Source: Sternotherus odoratus
Lineage: Eukaryota > Chordata > Testudines > Kinosternidae
Reading direction: 5' to 3'
Assembly (NCBI GenBank): GCA_032164245.1
Contig: JAVMKO010000010.1
Coordinates: 27,664,189 to 27,728,188 of the forward strand
DNA length: 64,000 nt
Shown: in pieces, positions 23,085 through 33,660 of the stretch
Position numbering within the stretch: position 1 is the first letter of the stretch
How the letters are laid out: the number at the start of each line of letters is the position of its first letter
Program-made: the position numbers and the translations under genes
Notes under the pieces: generated by a model
What the model saw: only the letters and a program-made list of their open reading frames with translations
Database searches by the model: none
Told to the model about the DNA's origin: nothing

Positions 23085-24814
23085 AAAACTTTATAGTTAG
23101 TCTTTAAGGTGCCACAGGACTCTTTGTTACCTCTACAAGGTTATAGTGAAGGTCATCTTGCTGCCGCTGAGGTCCATGCTGGCAGATGTGGTTCATCCTG
23201 ACCAGACCTACTCTGTCTCAGGCCATACCATCTTTGATAATCTTTACTGGGTCAGGGATCTCCTACACTCAGGTATAGGCATGGTCTGTTGTTCACCCTG
23301 CTGTCCCGGGACCAGGAGTAGGCATTTGATAGGGTGGACCATGGGTATTTCCTGGGAACTCTGCAGGCATTCAGCTTTGGGCTCTGGTTTGTGGGCTTTC
23401 TTCTGGTGCTAAACACTTCCATGGAGTGTTTGGTCAAGCTCAACTGCATCTTGACTGAACCTGTCCACTGTGTGGCCAGCTGTACACTCTGGCTATCAAA
23501 CCCTTCTTCTGTCTTCTCCACAGGAGGTTAATGGGGTTGGTGCTCCTTGAGCCACAAGTAATGGGTGGTCCTCTCAGCATATGCCAATGACATGCTCCTC
23601 ATGGTCTGGGACCTGGTGCATAATCTAGGAGATGAAGGCAGCCTTACCTTACCTCTTGTGTCTTCCTTGAGTGGAATGGGAGAGTGTTCCCTGCCTGCCT
23701 TTTAACTCTGGCCCTCTAGATCTTGTCATCAGTCTCCTGCCTCCCGATTCCAAGGAGCAGGACCTCCTACCACCTGTGAAGGGTGAGGAACCTTGGTGGG
23801 CCAGTCTGTATTCCACCCTGCTCCGATGGCCTGTTGTGAATATTATTTGATGGCTTCTCCATGGAACTGTGAGCATGGACATGTACCTGGTGCTGTTTAC
23901 CACCCTTCCCCCCCCCAACACACGCCCCTTCTGAGGCATAAGGGAGATCCTGGCGCAAATCTACCTTGAGTGTGCCAGGTTGCAACCCCTTTTTTCACTC
24001 CTCCAGAACCAGTTCTGGCTGCACTTTTCCCTGCACCTTTGGATTTGCGCAAACCCCATCCATGACCCTCTGAAGGCATGAGAACCTCCCCATCAGCCTC
24101 CTCCTGGTGTTGCCTGAGGTTGCCATTCATCATACCATGAGGAGGACACTGGACAGGGAGTGCTCTGTGACTGTGGAGACTATTTTCACTCATCCCTTGG
24201 CTCATGTATCCAGACAGAATTCATCTGGGCTGCATTGCTGGCTCCCTGAATGCCTCTGAGGAGCAGAGTGTGCTCTCTGGGGTTCTTTGCTCAGTGTCCC
24301 TGTCTGAATCCCTGATTTTGAACCTGTGACCCTCACTCCCATTGCTGTTTTTCATTGGTTGTCCCCCGATTCCAGTTAAGAGCTGGGTTCAGTGGCTCCT
24401 CCCATTAGGCTGGGGAGGGACCTTTTGATGAGGGCAGGCTTTTATCCACCCTTCCCTAGTTTCTCAGTAGGTACTCACTCCTTACAGTCCATCACAGGGG
24501 CCTTTCAGGATCTTCCCTGTCTCACGGTCAGTCTGAAAATTACCCAACCCTTACTATGGCATTTATGGAAGCTCTGAGCAGTTAATTTCCAGAAGCAGGG
24601 GAAAGCACTGAAGAGATACATAGAGGGGAGTCAATGATCTAGTCTTAGTATGGTGTTTGAAAAGGAAAGACCCTTCAAAATACTGAGCAACAACTTTTTC
24701 TGTGGAGCCCAGGAGACCACCACCTACTGCATGCTTGTAATAAATTATCAACTAAAGCAGCTTCTACAGTTTCTCTGCTGTAGCACCACATATAGATGGC
24801 ATAGGGAGCTAAAC

Positions 24815-24900
24815 TGTGAAGCTGGGATTTTCCAAGGAGTATTGGGGACATAGGCATCTCCATTGAACTCTGAAAAATCTCAGCCTCTGAAATTAAATTG
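24815..24900. mobile_element. Relic of palindromic 'gattttcaaa' MITE
   Basis: Reads 'gctgggattttccaaggag' then 'ggggacataggcatctccattgaactctgaaaaatctcagcc', the eroded form of the palindromic MITE also seen at 13576-13662 and 34289-34383. Confidence 0.5.
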
Positions 24901-25395
24901 TGTGCTTTCAATGAGAAATGTGCATATTAATTTTGCACACTGACGTTTCAGTGGGGTCGAGGCTTATTAACACCGATTCTTGTCTAATTGCCCTGGTTAG
25001 TGACTATCCCATGAAGCTACTAGAGAGTATCCAGGGAAGAGCAACAGAAATGATTTAAGGTCTAGAAAACATGACCTTTGAGGGAAGATTGAAAAAAATG
25101 GGCTTGTTTAGTCTGGAAAAGAGAAAACTGAGAGGGTACATGATAACAGTTTTCAAGTATGTAAAAGACTGTTAAAAGGAGGAGGAAGAAAAATTGTTTT
25201 TCTTGAGGATAGGACAAGAAACAATGGGCTTAAATTGCAGCAAGGGAGATTTAGAATGGACATTAGGAAAAACTTCCTTTCAGGGTGGTTAAGCATTGGA
25301 ATAAATTGCTAGGGAGGTTGTAGAATCTCCATCATTGGAGCATTTTAAGAGCAGGTTAGACAAACGCCTTTCAGGAATAGTCTAGATAATACTTA

Positions 25396-25885
25396 CCGTA
25401 TTTTTCGTCATATTGGACGCTCCGGCGTATAAGACGCCCCCGACTTTTAAAGTAAAAAAGCCGGGAAAAAAAAAAAAAAAACCCAAAAAACCCCACCACA
25501 CACAAAAAGCGCCCCGGTTCCCCCCTCCCCGCCGCGGGCGGGCTGCCGGCGGCACCCCGGTTCCCCCCTCCCCGCCGCGGGCGGGCTGCCGGTCCCCGCC
25601 GCGGGGAGGGAGGAACCGGGGCGCCCCCGGCAGCCCGCCCGCGGCGGGGAGGGGGGAACTGGGGCGCCCCCGGCAGCCCGCCCGCGGCGGGGAGGGGGGA
25701 ACCGGGGTGCCCCCGGCAGCCCGCCCGCGGCGGGGAGCGGGGGAACCGGGGCGCACGCACTGTTTTTTTTTTTTTTTTTTTTTGTGATGGGGCGAATAGG
25801 TATATTCGCCCTATAAGACGCAGCAACTTCCCCCCCCCCCCGTTTTGGGGAAGAAAAAGTGCGTCTTATAGGGCGAAAAATACGG
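25396..25885. mobile_element. Tc1/mariner-type MITE with GC-rich core, TA target duplication
   Basis: Termini CCGTATTTTTCG and CGAAAAATACGG are inverted repeats that extend, with a few changes, to 'tataagacgc' on each side. TA flanks both ends (25394-25395 and 25886-25887). The surrounding CR1 tail reads straight through once the insert and one TA are removed, which proves the insertion boundaries. The 490-bp element has an A run near 25467-25483, a T run near 25761-25782 and a very GC-rich tandem core. Long frames across it (124-151 aa) are Pro/Gly/Arg-rich by-products of the repeat. Confidence 0.85.
25516..25760. repeat. GC-rich tandem/inverted minisatellite inside the MITE
   Basis: Units of about 40-51 bp built on 'gccgcgggcgggctgccgg' and 'ccccggttcccccctcccc'. 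About two units run in one orientation (25516-25590) and three in the opposite orientation (25600-25760), so the block is itself a large hairpin. Strong CpG and G-run content contrasts with the AT-rich surroundings. Confidence 0.85.
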
Positions 25886-25955
25886 TAGTTCTGCCATGAG
25901 TGCAGGGGACTGGACTAGATGATCTCCTGTGGTCCCTTCCAATTCTATGATTAGT

Positions 25956-27560
25956 GATGAAACCGGATTCTAATTTATTTTCTTTTAGGCAGGCAAAGAA
26001 AGCACATACAATGTGATATATATGTCCAGTCAAAACCCGCCCATAAGTTTCAGGGGTGGCAATGATTTTCAATGGGATCTTCTTCTTCCAGTTGCTATGG
26101 TCTTTTGAAAATATCACCCCAAATAGCTAACTTTGGAGTCCCACAATGAAGTACTCACAAGCTATCTGCAATCTAAGAATTATTCACAGAAAGTATTCAG
26201 ATAATTTTGATTAATTAATAAATTCAAGAAAATCATAAGCTGCTGGAAGGCAGTTTTTGAACTATAATAAGCAAAATTAGTGGAATATATTATTTGGTAT
26301 GAATTCTATGTATGCATTTATGCTATGATCTATTATTTGCCCTGCTCTAGAAATTACCTAGTGCGCCCCCTTAATAGCACAGAAAGCTCTGTCACTGAAT
26401 TATACTATTGTTGGCACATTATCCAGTAGGAAGCACTAGTTCAGTGGTGCATTTAAACCTCCATACCCTGCTGTCAGGAGCAGTCCGCCTCCCCCACCTT
26501 GAACATGAAAATCTGTAATCCCTGTGCTAATGCTTTCATTGTTCTGTAACTTCTGGAGCCATTTCCAGTTTATGCTCCAATGGGGGGAGGGGGAGAAGAG
26601 AAGAGTACAATTTGACAAAGACCCTAAGTGATGAATACAGCTTTAAGGGAGAGAGATTTGCCCCCTAAACCTTTAGTCTTGTCATTCACTCTCCAAATGC
26701 ATTGGAGATTAATAATGCCCCTAGGCCATTGTATGCAAACCTCCACTGTGCATACACAGAAAAGATTATAATTGAGTACCCTATTAAGATGGAGAAAAAA
26801 CAGACAAGGCTCAAAGGCTGAATTGGCCTGGTATGGCGTTGAGCCCACAGCACCTACAATTATTTGCAATGATTTTTATTTATCTATTTAGTGCTCCCAC
26901 TAGGCAGGGAAAGAATCTAGTCATAATTTAGTGCTCAAAGTTAGGCAGAGAGCTCTAAATTGAAAAACTTATTCAGATGGATAATGAAATGTGACTGGAC
27001 CCCTAATGTCCCACTCAGAATCAAAACAGCAGAAACACAAGCCTTTACAAACAGTTTACAGTTTGTTAGTGATGAGTATACAGAAGGATTTTGCTAAGTT
27101 ATATTTTATAAAACACATCTGAAGGAGCAGTACTAGACTTTTATACTTACATGGATGATCAATAGCTAAAATTGCTGAGCATTCCTTCAGCTGATATAAA
27201 AAGTAGAGAAAAAAAGACAACCTTGAATGAGTAAATTACCTTGGAATCACAGAGAAATCTATGGAAGGAAACAGTACGGAGCCTCCAGGGTTATTTCTTT
27301 ATGACACTTACACCAGAACTGCTGTTAATAGCAAAAGCTTAGATATCTATACATGAATTTATTTTAAGTGTTTCGTATCACCTGGTGCCCATAAAGAAAA
27401 CATCACCTATCAAAGTAATACCTGGGCAACAGCCTTGTTGTTATATGTTGTAAGTCAAAGCCACAAGGAATCTGCCCCTACCAGGATGCAAAACTGTAGA
27501 CTGAATAATGCTCTTGTTTGGCATATATAACAGGAGTTCCACGCAGAAGAATTTAGGACA
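25956..27560. other. AT-rich non-coding stretch
   Basis: No supported feature. The short frames on the minus strand show no motif. Confidence 0.5.
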
Positions 27561-27567
27561 CTGGACC

Positions 27568-27645
27568 AAATTCTAATCTCCGTTAGACCATCAAAAATCC
27601 AGAGTAGTCCCATCAAAAATCCAACTCTGACCCAGTATGTGGCCC
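27568..27645. mobile_element. Relic of sauropsid 'accaaattctgatctc' repeat
   Basis: Reads 'ggaccaaattctaatctccgttagaccatcaaaaatccagagtagtcccatc', matching one arm of a palindromic repeat common in turtle and crocodilian DNA. It contains an internal duplication of 'cccatcaaaaatccaact'-like text. A similar start, 'gtggaccaaattcagctcagttacac', occurs at 17717-17742. Confidence 0.4.
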
Positions 27646-27659
27646 TTAGTTTGAATTAG

Positions 27660-30600
27660 GACTGCTTTCTTGTGTTATCTGAAGCCAAGATATTGTAGTA
27701 AGTTAAATTAGTGTTATTCATAATTTTTAAGAAAATAGGCAATGTCGTTGCCTTCATTTTAATTATTTTCTAAAGCTTTCCCAGGGGAAAAAAACATATG
27801 AAAAAAATTTATATGAACACAGCATGAACAAATTCAAAGTGACAATAGCGTGGAGTCTATGACAGAAAATGTTTTAAATATTAAAGCAAACCTTCTTAAT
27901 ATTAACAATGAAATGCATGGGGGAGGGGGTTGTTGCTCAATGGAAGTACATTTTGAAGTCTAAAATAAATTCAACAAATCTAAGAATCAAGCTTAGTTTA
28001 CATGGAAGGCTAACACTATATTCCAGAACATAATCAATTTATTATCTTCTCTACATAATCATTGCCTTTTCAGAAAGAGACTAACTCCCGCCATTGCTTA
28101 GCACAGTACAGTTTATATCTAAGACTTTGGAAAGCAAATAACACAAAAATATGGATTAAAATGATAAAATAATTCCAGACATGATTAGATTCACTGTGTT
28201 GTGTAGCCTGCACAGCAGGTGGGGAATCCCTGGAAGAAGAATTAGGGAAAGGTTTAGGGAAAGCAGATTAATGAGAAAAAGATTAAATGTGTTTCAAAAG
28301 CAGGACAAAACATATTTTTAAAATGACAATCCTTCTAAGAGCAATGTTAAGGGATACTCCTGAATGCAAATTACACATGCTTCATATCAATACAAATGCT
28401 TATACAACTATTGAGTGCACTATAGTCCGTTTAAATCATATGATGGAGAAGCATTTGACATGAAGTGGTGCTAGTGACCAGACTTCTTTGTTGCAGAATT
28501 TGTTTTGGGGGTAAATTAGATAAGGGTCTGATCTCTCCTTCATATGCACATGCAATACTACATAATAATTTAACTTCTGTTACAAGATCTTCACTTTGAG
28601 AGAAAGACCAACCCTCTATTTTCAAATCCAGTGGTATATTACAGTAAAAAACCAAAATGTAGCACTCAAGCTCCTAGAAAAATGTATTAGCACATACTGA
28701 TAATGGTACCAAAGGCTTAAGTAGTTTACAGAACCTTTAAAGGCAGCTCTGTATTTAACCTAGTATAGAATCAAACCATGGTGGTAAGGGATTGATTCTA
28801 TAACTCAGGGAACGCAGAGAGCACTCTTCGTATTGATATCGAAAGGCACATGAAACATCTGTTGGTGCCAAAGGTACAACATACTGCAAAAGTGCAAGCA
28901 ACAAAGGAAACGTGTGTCCACAGCAGCTAAAACCCACCCTCTCTCCAAACAAAATTCAGAGTTTGAGTGCTGAGATGTGTACATCATTCTCAAAACAACC
29001 AAGTGATGTTGTAACCATGTGTTCCTTTCACTCAACCCATCCCTGCTGTTCTCTTGCATCCATTTCTTTTGTAATGTATTTATTTAGGTTATAATCTGTT
29101 CAGGCCAAGCATGTCTCATGTATGTTTTGGGAAGTGCCTTTCCAGTGTATAGCAGCAATAATCAGACCTCTCTGGTTCCCAGCTTGTAAACTAGCAATGC
29201 TAATGCAGTACTTATCTATCTATGCTAATGCAATACTTATCTATCTATGATTGTCAAGCTTATGGAGGTCCTTTTAAGGAGAACACTACAGAAGTGCAAA
29301 GCATTGTTACAGGTAAAAAAAAATCAAGCAAACTTCCCATTTTAACGATGGAGAAACCATTGTCTCTCCATAATTAAAGAGGGGCTCAACTGAACAGTAA
29401 AAGCATTATTTATAGTTTTAGCATGTTAAGTTGGAAGTACCAAAGGGAGGCACTTACTGAGCACCCTGGGATCATGCAGAGAGATGAACAAAAATAATGT
29501 TTCCTCTCCTTTGTTTTATTTTATTTAATAGTGCAGCATGAAAAAGGGGCCTGTCAGGATGTCAAGTAAGTAGCAACCACTGAAAAACAGGTTTCTAATT
29601 TAATGTTCATAATAAGAAAGCTAGTATTTTCCACTTCCTCCCTAAAGAACTGCCAAGCAACTGCATAGTACTTAAGGCATGTAGAAAGGAATGTTATTGC
29701 TATAATGTAAGAGATTTTTCAGTTAGCTTGCCTCTGATTTTATTGGAGGTTTTTTATAATGAATTTGAAAGTGCTCCACATTGTATTTCCTTAATTTTTT
29801 CATAAGAAGGTTGGAACTGTTTGGAGTATATCCAAACTGACTTCAAACTTATTGCATCAGTGTCTCTTGGTAGTAACTATTCAATCATGTTTTTGGTAAG
29901 TTCAGGCTCCCATATTTCTCTTTCCAGTTCTGATTGTTATTTGAAATATCATAACTTTACAAGAAAGAAGTAAATCAATCCAACTATTACTTCAACTTTT
30001 AATTGGCAAAGGGATGCTAAGAGGGAGAATTCTGTTTATAGTATACACACATAAAGCATTAATTCTGGGTTGGAGAGGTCATGAGTTTCATAGGATTCTT
30101 TATACTTATAAAGGCGAGTACCAGAAGATTCAGAGCTTTTTACGCTTTCTCACCAGAAACTTAATTTTCTCACTCTATAAAATACAGTATTATTTTTGTT
30201 GTCTGATACTCTAGGGAAATGTCTTTTTTTAAAATATGATACCCAGAGCTCAAACTGGAGGCACACAATTACCTCTTTATACAGTACTGTACGAATGCAA
30301 TAAAGCTGTAGCATAACACTTACATCAAGAATCACAAAACAATAACACATGTTTAGGGCTAAGACCTGTTCTATGCTACACCCACGTGCAAGGGGTAAAG
30401 GGGTTGTTCCCCCACCTCTGCCCCAGAAGCAGTTAGGTAGAATTCCTCTCGGTAACACACACCTTTGTGCACTGGGAAGCTTGCTAATTCACCAAGGAAC
30501 AGACTACAACCCCAAAGGAAAAGTGATAAATTAGAGGAAGGATGTATACTCCTGGCCACTTGCCAGATTTTGTTGCATCAAACTATACGACAAAGGCATG

Positions 30601-32720
30601 ATATTTTATGGGATTATTTCCATTATCTATAATACCTAGAACCATATATCCAGCTCATAAGAGAAACTCATACAATGTATACAATTAGTTCTATATGATG
30701 TAACCCTCATCATTTCCATACTCCACAGACTGCTTGCCCTGCTTTGCTGTCCTATGTCCTGCCTATGTAGCTTGTGAGATCCTTGGGCAAAACACCACCA
30801 CCTGGATGTCTATAGGGACTTTGCTCCTACTCAGAGGACAAGCAAACTGGTTCACTATGAGCATTCCTGCTTTTACCAGGATTCCTGTTGAAGAGACTGC
30901 ATCATTCACCCTGGGTGAGATTTAGCCAGGAGGTGGGGTGGGGGACTACAGACAAGTTTGCTGTAAGTAAACAGCTACCATTAATCCAAATAGTTCTACA
31001 AAAGTGGTATTGCTTAGAACTCAACCTAAGATGAGCTATTCAACATCTGTCACTGATTTTGACAAGCCAGGTGACAGTCAGTGTCTCTAACACTTTGTGT
31101 GCATCTCTCCGTTTGTCCTCATTTGAGTTTGCCACTTCCTGGGACAACTGTCATCAAATTGTTGAATGGAGTCTTCTTGAAATGTCAGTGAAGAGCCACA
31201 TGGAGTAATATGAAAAGCCACTTGATTCTTAGCATTCTATAACACCTTAGGTTTTCGATACGCCTTACAAGCTAATTAGCATGGCTCCCTGGTAAACATT
31301 TTATCTTGTTTCACTTAGGATGGCTTCATGCTCCCAAAATGGAATTTTGTTGTGAAGTTTCAGACAGAGGCTCGTTCTCTGTCTCTCCAACTTGTGAAGA
31401 AAAAGAGACAGTTTTACTTGAAATATGCTCATAGATATTGGAGCAGCTGTGCATTCTCTAGCTTTTAAAGACAGGAATCATTATATATACAATTATATTT
31501 GGCTGGCCTGGCACAAAGCAGGCTACCCACCGTCATGCACTGTACCCTGCCCAGTGTCTGAGGCCTCTCAGGGAGGAGAGCTGGGCGTCCACTCATCGAT
31601 CACCTGCCTCAGACTGTGCAAAAGATTTGGTCACAGTTTGCATCATCCTGAAGTTGCATATGCACAGCCCGGAATTCTGCCCTGGAGTACTAACTCTCCT
31701 CCTTTTCGATCTCAGAATTTCCTCCTTCCAAGATAGCCCACTGGGTCTCATAAGTATACAGACAATAATTCAACAACTTTGTCCACCTGCCTGTTGTGAT
31801 TATCAAGAGAGAGATAACATTCCCCACACGTCTGCACCACAGGAAAAGCTACCAGAAGTTTTCCAAAAATACTGTGTTTTTTTGGTTGAATAACTTTTGA
31901 AAATCAGCCAACTCTACTGCTCCTTCCTGCCATTGCTAAGTGCTCTGTAACAGTGTGCTTATGTTACAGTATTTCCAGACATAGTGTAAAAGCAGCTACC
32001 TCATAATCCCAGCAACAACTTGTACCACAGTCTCTCGTTCAGGCAAGTAAATTGCTAACTGACAAATCATCCTGGTTAACTATGGTCAATTAAGTTTTGG
32101 ATTCTTGAGCTGGCACCTCTTTGAGACCTGCAAACAGAACTGTGTGCTTGGGAAGTGGACAGCATGATGCAATACCTTGATAATGGTGACTCTTGGGGAG
32201 AAAAGAGTTGTGCAAGACTAAGTGTGAGAGTATAGAGCTATTGCTGTGCTATTCACCTTCTTCATTTTGTGAGTCTCCCTTCGGCCTTAGTTTAAGAGAA
32301 GAGAACTCTGGTATTTCTCAAGGGATTGGGTTCAAAAGTCATTGTGGTAATAAGCAGCAGCACATTTCATTTAGAATCAAATGCTAAAAAGGAAACTCCA
32401 TAAGTAGAGGAAGCCAGAATCAGTTCCCTGTCTGAAATTCAAGTGGATTATACCAAGGCAATAAACTTAATTCAATTAATTCCCTCAACTCAAGGGGGAA
32501 TTAAGCAAGACTGGTCAGCCAGGTCTCAATTATGTACTGTTACAGACACACACAAGGACCAGATACACTCTGCCTGGCATAGGTGCCAATCAAAGCTTTG
32601 AATCAAGAAGGATCTACTCACTGAATGGGGGATTCAGTCCTTCAGGGTTTGTGCTACAAGTTGGTGAGAGCCTCACCATTCTTGAAACCTCTCTTCTGGC
32701 CTTCGAACAACTCCCCTTCC
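27660..32720. other. AT-rich non-coding stretch
   Basis: Five kilobases without a gene, exon or repeat that I can support. The only visible structure is the 25-bp tandem duplication near 29197. Frames at 28755-29094, 30150-30559, 31425-31893 and 32193-32387 are short, overlap in several registers and have no recognisable domain. Confidence 0.45.
29197..29246. repeat. 25-bp tandem duplication
   Basis: The unit 'atgctaatgcagtacttat'+'ctatct' is repeated once with a single change (g to a), head to tail. Confidence 0.8.
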
Positions 32721-32877
32721 CAGCCTCTCCAAGCTCATCATCAGAAGCATCTCCACTGCAACAAAGATCAATCCCCCCCCAACACACCTTTCAAGATCCA
32801 TGGGTCTTGCACACTCCTATCACAACATGTGGCGTATCTCATCCAATGCTCCAATGCAACATGAGGCGTATCTCATC

Positions 32878-33330
32878 CCTTCTCTCCATCCACCTTCTCC
32901 ATCCCTCCCTTCTCTCCATCCCCCTTCTCCATCCCTCCCTTCCTCCTGCTCTCTCCCTCCGTCCGCTGCCTCCTCTCGCTCCCTCCATCCCTTCTCTCTA
33001 TCCCTCCATCCCTCTCTTCCTTCTCTCTATCTCCCTTCTCCATCCCTCCCTTCCTCCCTTCTCTCTCTCCCTCCGTCCACTGCCTCCTCTTCCATCTCTC
33101 CATCCCTCCTTCTCGCTGTCCCTTGCCTCCTCCATCCCCCCTGCTCCCTACCCCCATCTCTTCTCTCATCCATCCATCCTCTCCCTTCTCACCTTCGTGC
33201 CTTCTCTCCCTCCGTCCCCTCCATCCTCTTCATCCCTCATCCCCCCTTCTCTCTCTCCCTCCATCCTCTTCATCCCCCATCCCTGTTCTGTTTATTCCTC
33301 CATCCATCCCTCCCCAACCCCCCTCTGCCT
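32878..33330. repeat. Pyrimidine-rich (CCCTCCAT)n-type minisatellite
   Basis: About 450 bp almost purely of C and T, made of variants of 'ccatccctcc', 'ttctctcc' and 'cctcctct'. The plus-strand frames of 385, 244 and 109 residues are Ser/Pro/Leu-rich read-throughs of it. The strand asymmetry could support triplex (H-DNA) formation. It ends directly upstream of the PKC exon fragment. Confidence 0.9.
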
Positions 33331-33367
33331 CCCCCCACGCCCGGCGCTGGGGGGCCCAGGTGGGGCC

Positions 33368-33530
33368 ATGGCGCTGGTCACCTCGCCCATCGAGCTGGAG
33401 TGCCTGGCCAAGCCGCTGTTCTGCCGCAAGGGGGAGCTGCGCCAGAAGGTGATCCATGTGGTCAAGAGCCACAAAGTCACCGCGCGCTTGTTCAAGCAGC
33501 CCACGTTCTGCAGCCACTGCACCTCATCCG
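33368..33530 (+). pseudogene. Conventional protein kinase C first-exon fragment (PRKCG-like), isolated
   Basis: The ATG at 33368 in a strong Kozak context (GGGGCCATGG) opens 54 codons plus one base. They include [20 protein letters not shown] and [19 protein letters not shown]. The match is to the start of conventional PKCs, where a basic pseudosubstrate region 'RKGALRQKNVHEVKSHK' leads into the C1A zinc finger '[23 protein letters not shown]'. The C1 spacing H-X12-C-X2-C is kept. Two conserved Phe are changed (HKF to HKV, ARFF to ARLF) and the end 'TDFIW' is replaced by 'TSS', followed by a donor-like 'gtgaga' at 33531. No C1B, C2 or kinase exon is seen in the window. The 'PLFCRKG' start resembles PKC gamma most. 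It lies within Penelope-like sequence, so it is probably a captured or duplicated exon. A diverged real first exon cannot be ruled out. Confidence 0.7.
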
Positions 33531-33628
33531 GTGAGACCCCCTGGGCCCTAGAGCCCCCCCAGACTACACAGAGCCCCCCTAGAGCCCCCCAGAGCCCCCA
33601 ACCACCCTCCAGCACCCCTCAGCCCAGG

Positions 33629-33658
33629 TTCTGCAGCCACTGCACCGATTTCATCTGG
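33629..33658 (+). pseudogene. Second copy of the PKC exon end ([10 protein letters not shown])
   Basis: Thirty bases that begin with the same 18 as 33506-33523 (ttctgcagccactgcacc) but continue 'gatttcatctgg', giving the canonical [10 protein letters not shown]. It is preceded by 'cacccctcagcccag', which looks like a 3' splice site, and followed by 'gttagaga', a weak donor. So the standard exon ending is present 105 bp beyond the altered one. The intervening stretch (33540-33620) consists of short 'gagccccc' repeats. Confidence 0.7.
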
Positions 33659-33660
33659 TT

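Larger units (their letters stand above)
22408..23132 (-). mobile_element. Penelope-like element with 185-bp inverted arms, inserted in the Tx1 LINE
   Basis: The insert is bracketed by a perfect 14-bp duplication CTACAAGGTTATAG (22394-22407 and 23133-23146). Removing the insert and one copy rejoins the Tx1 coding block. Inside, 22441-22625 and 22949-23133 are reverse complements at 182 of 185 positions, and a 323-bp loop between them carries a minus-strand GIY-YIG nuclease piece. Outside the left arm is a one-sided tail, 'tcagagaggtagctgtgttag'. Inverted terminal repeats around an RT/GIY-YIG ORF fit Penelope-like elements. The RT itself is missing here, so the copy is 5'-truncated or internally deleted. 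This copy identifies the related hairpins elsewhere in the window. Confidence 0.8.
21785..24335 (+). pseudogene. Tx1-like LINE ORF2 relic, split by a Penelope-like insertion
   Basis: In-frame blocks spread over 2.5 kb match a Tx1-type LINE ORF2. Near 21905-21945 comes a 'CGSSFFYVLEK' linker, then at 22059-22325 LELPLTLAEFSEALCLMPTN with KSPGIDELTVEIYHEI (RT fingers). After the insertion at 22408-23132 come 'LRSMLADVVHPDQTYSVSGHTIFDNLYWVRDLL' and FDRVDHGYFLGTLQAF (motif A region), then at about 23575-23600 AYANDMLLMVWDL, a degraded YADD box (ADD changed to AND). Near 23790-23990 come 'VKGEEPWWASLYSTLL' and WWLLHGTVS. At 24240-24330 comes a 'NASEEQSVLSGVLCSVS' end. Stops, frameshifts and an internal deletion after the YADD box show it is dead. 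Coordinates of the ends are approximate. Confidence 0.8.
24960..25955 (+). mobile_element. CR1 LINE 3' end, split by a Tc1/mariner MITE
   Basis: Shows the CR1 C-terminal coding relic: LLESIQGRATEMI, then '[25 protein letters not shown]' and 'NCSKGDLEWTLGKTSFQGG', with stops. It is followed by the CR1 3' UTR ('gttagacaaacgcctttcaggaatagtctagataatac'), interrupted at 25396-25885 by a MITE and resumed as 'gttctgccatgagtgcaggggactggactagatgatctcctgtggtcccttcc' to the terminal 'aattctatgatt' (about 25942-25953). The last element is the short terminal repeat typical of CR1. 5'-truncated, as is usual. Confidence 0.9.

Noticed and set aside
25371..25826. 124-151 aa frames on both strands
   Set aside because: Products of the GC-rich repeat in the Tc1/mariner MITE, Pro/Arg/Gly-rich in every register.
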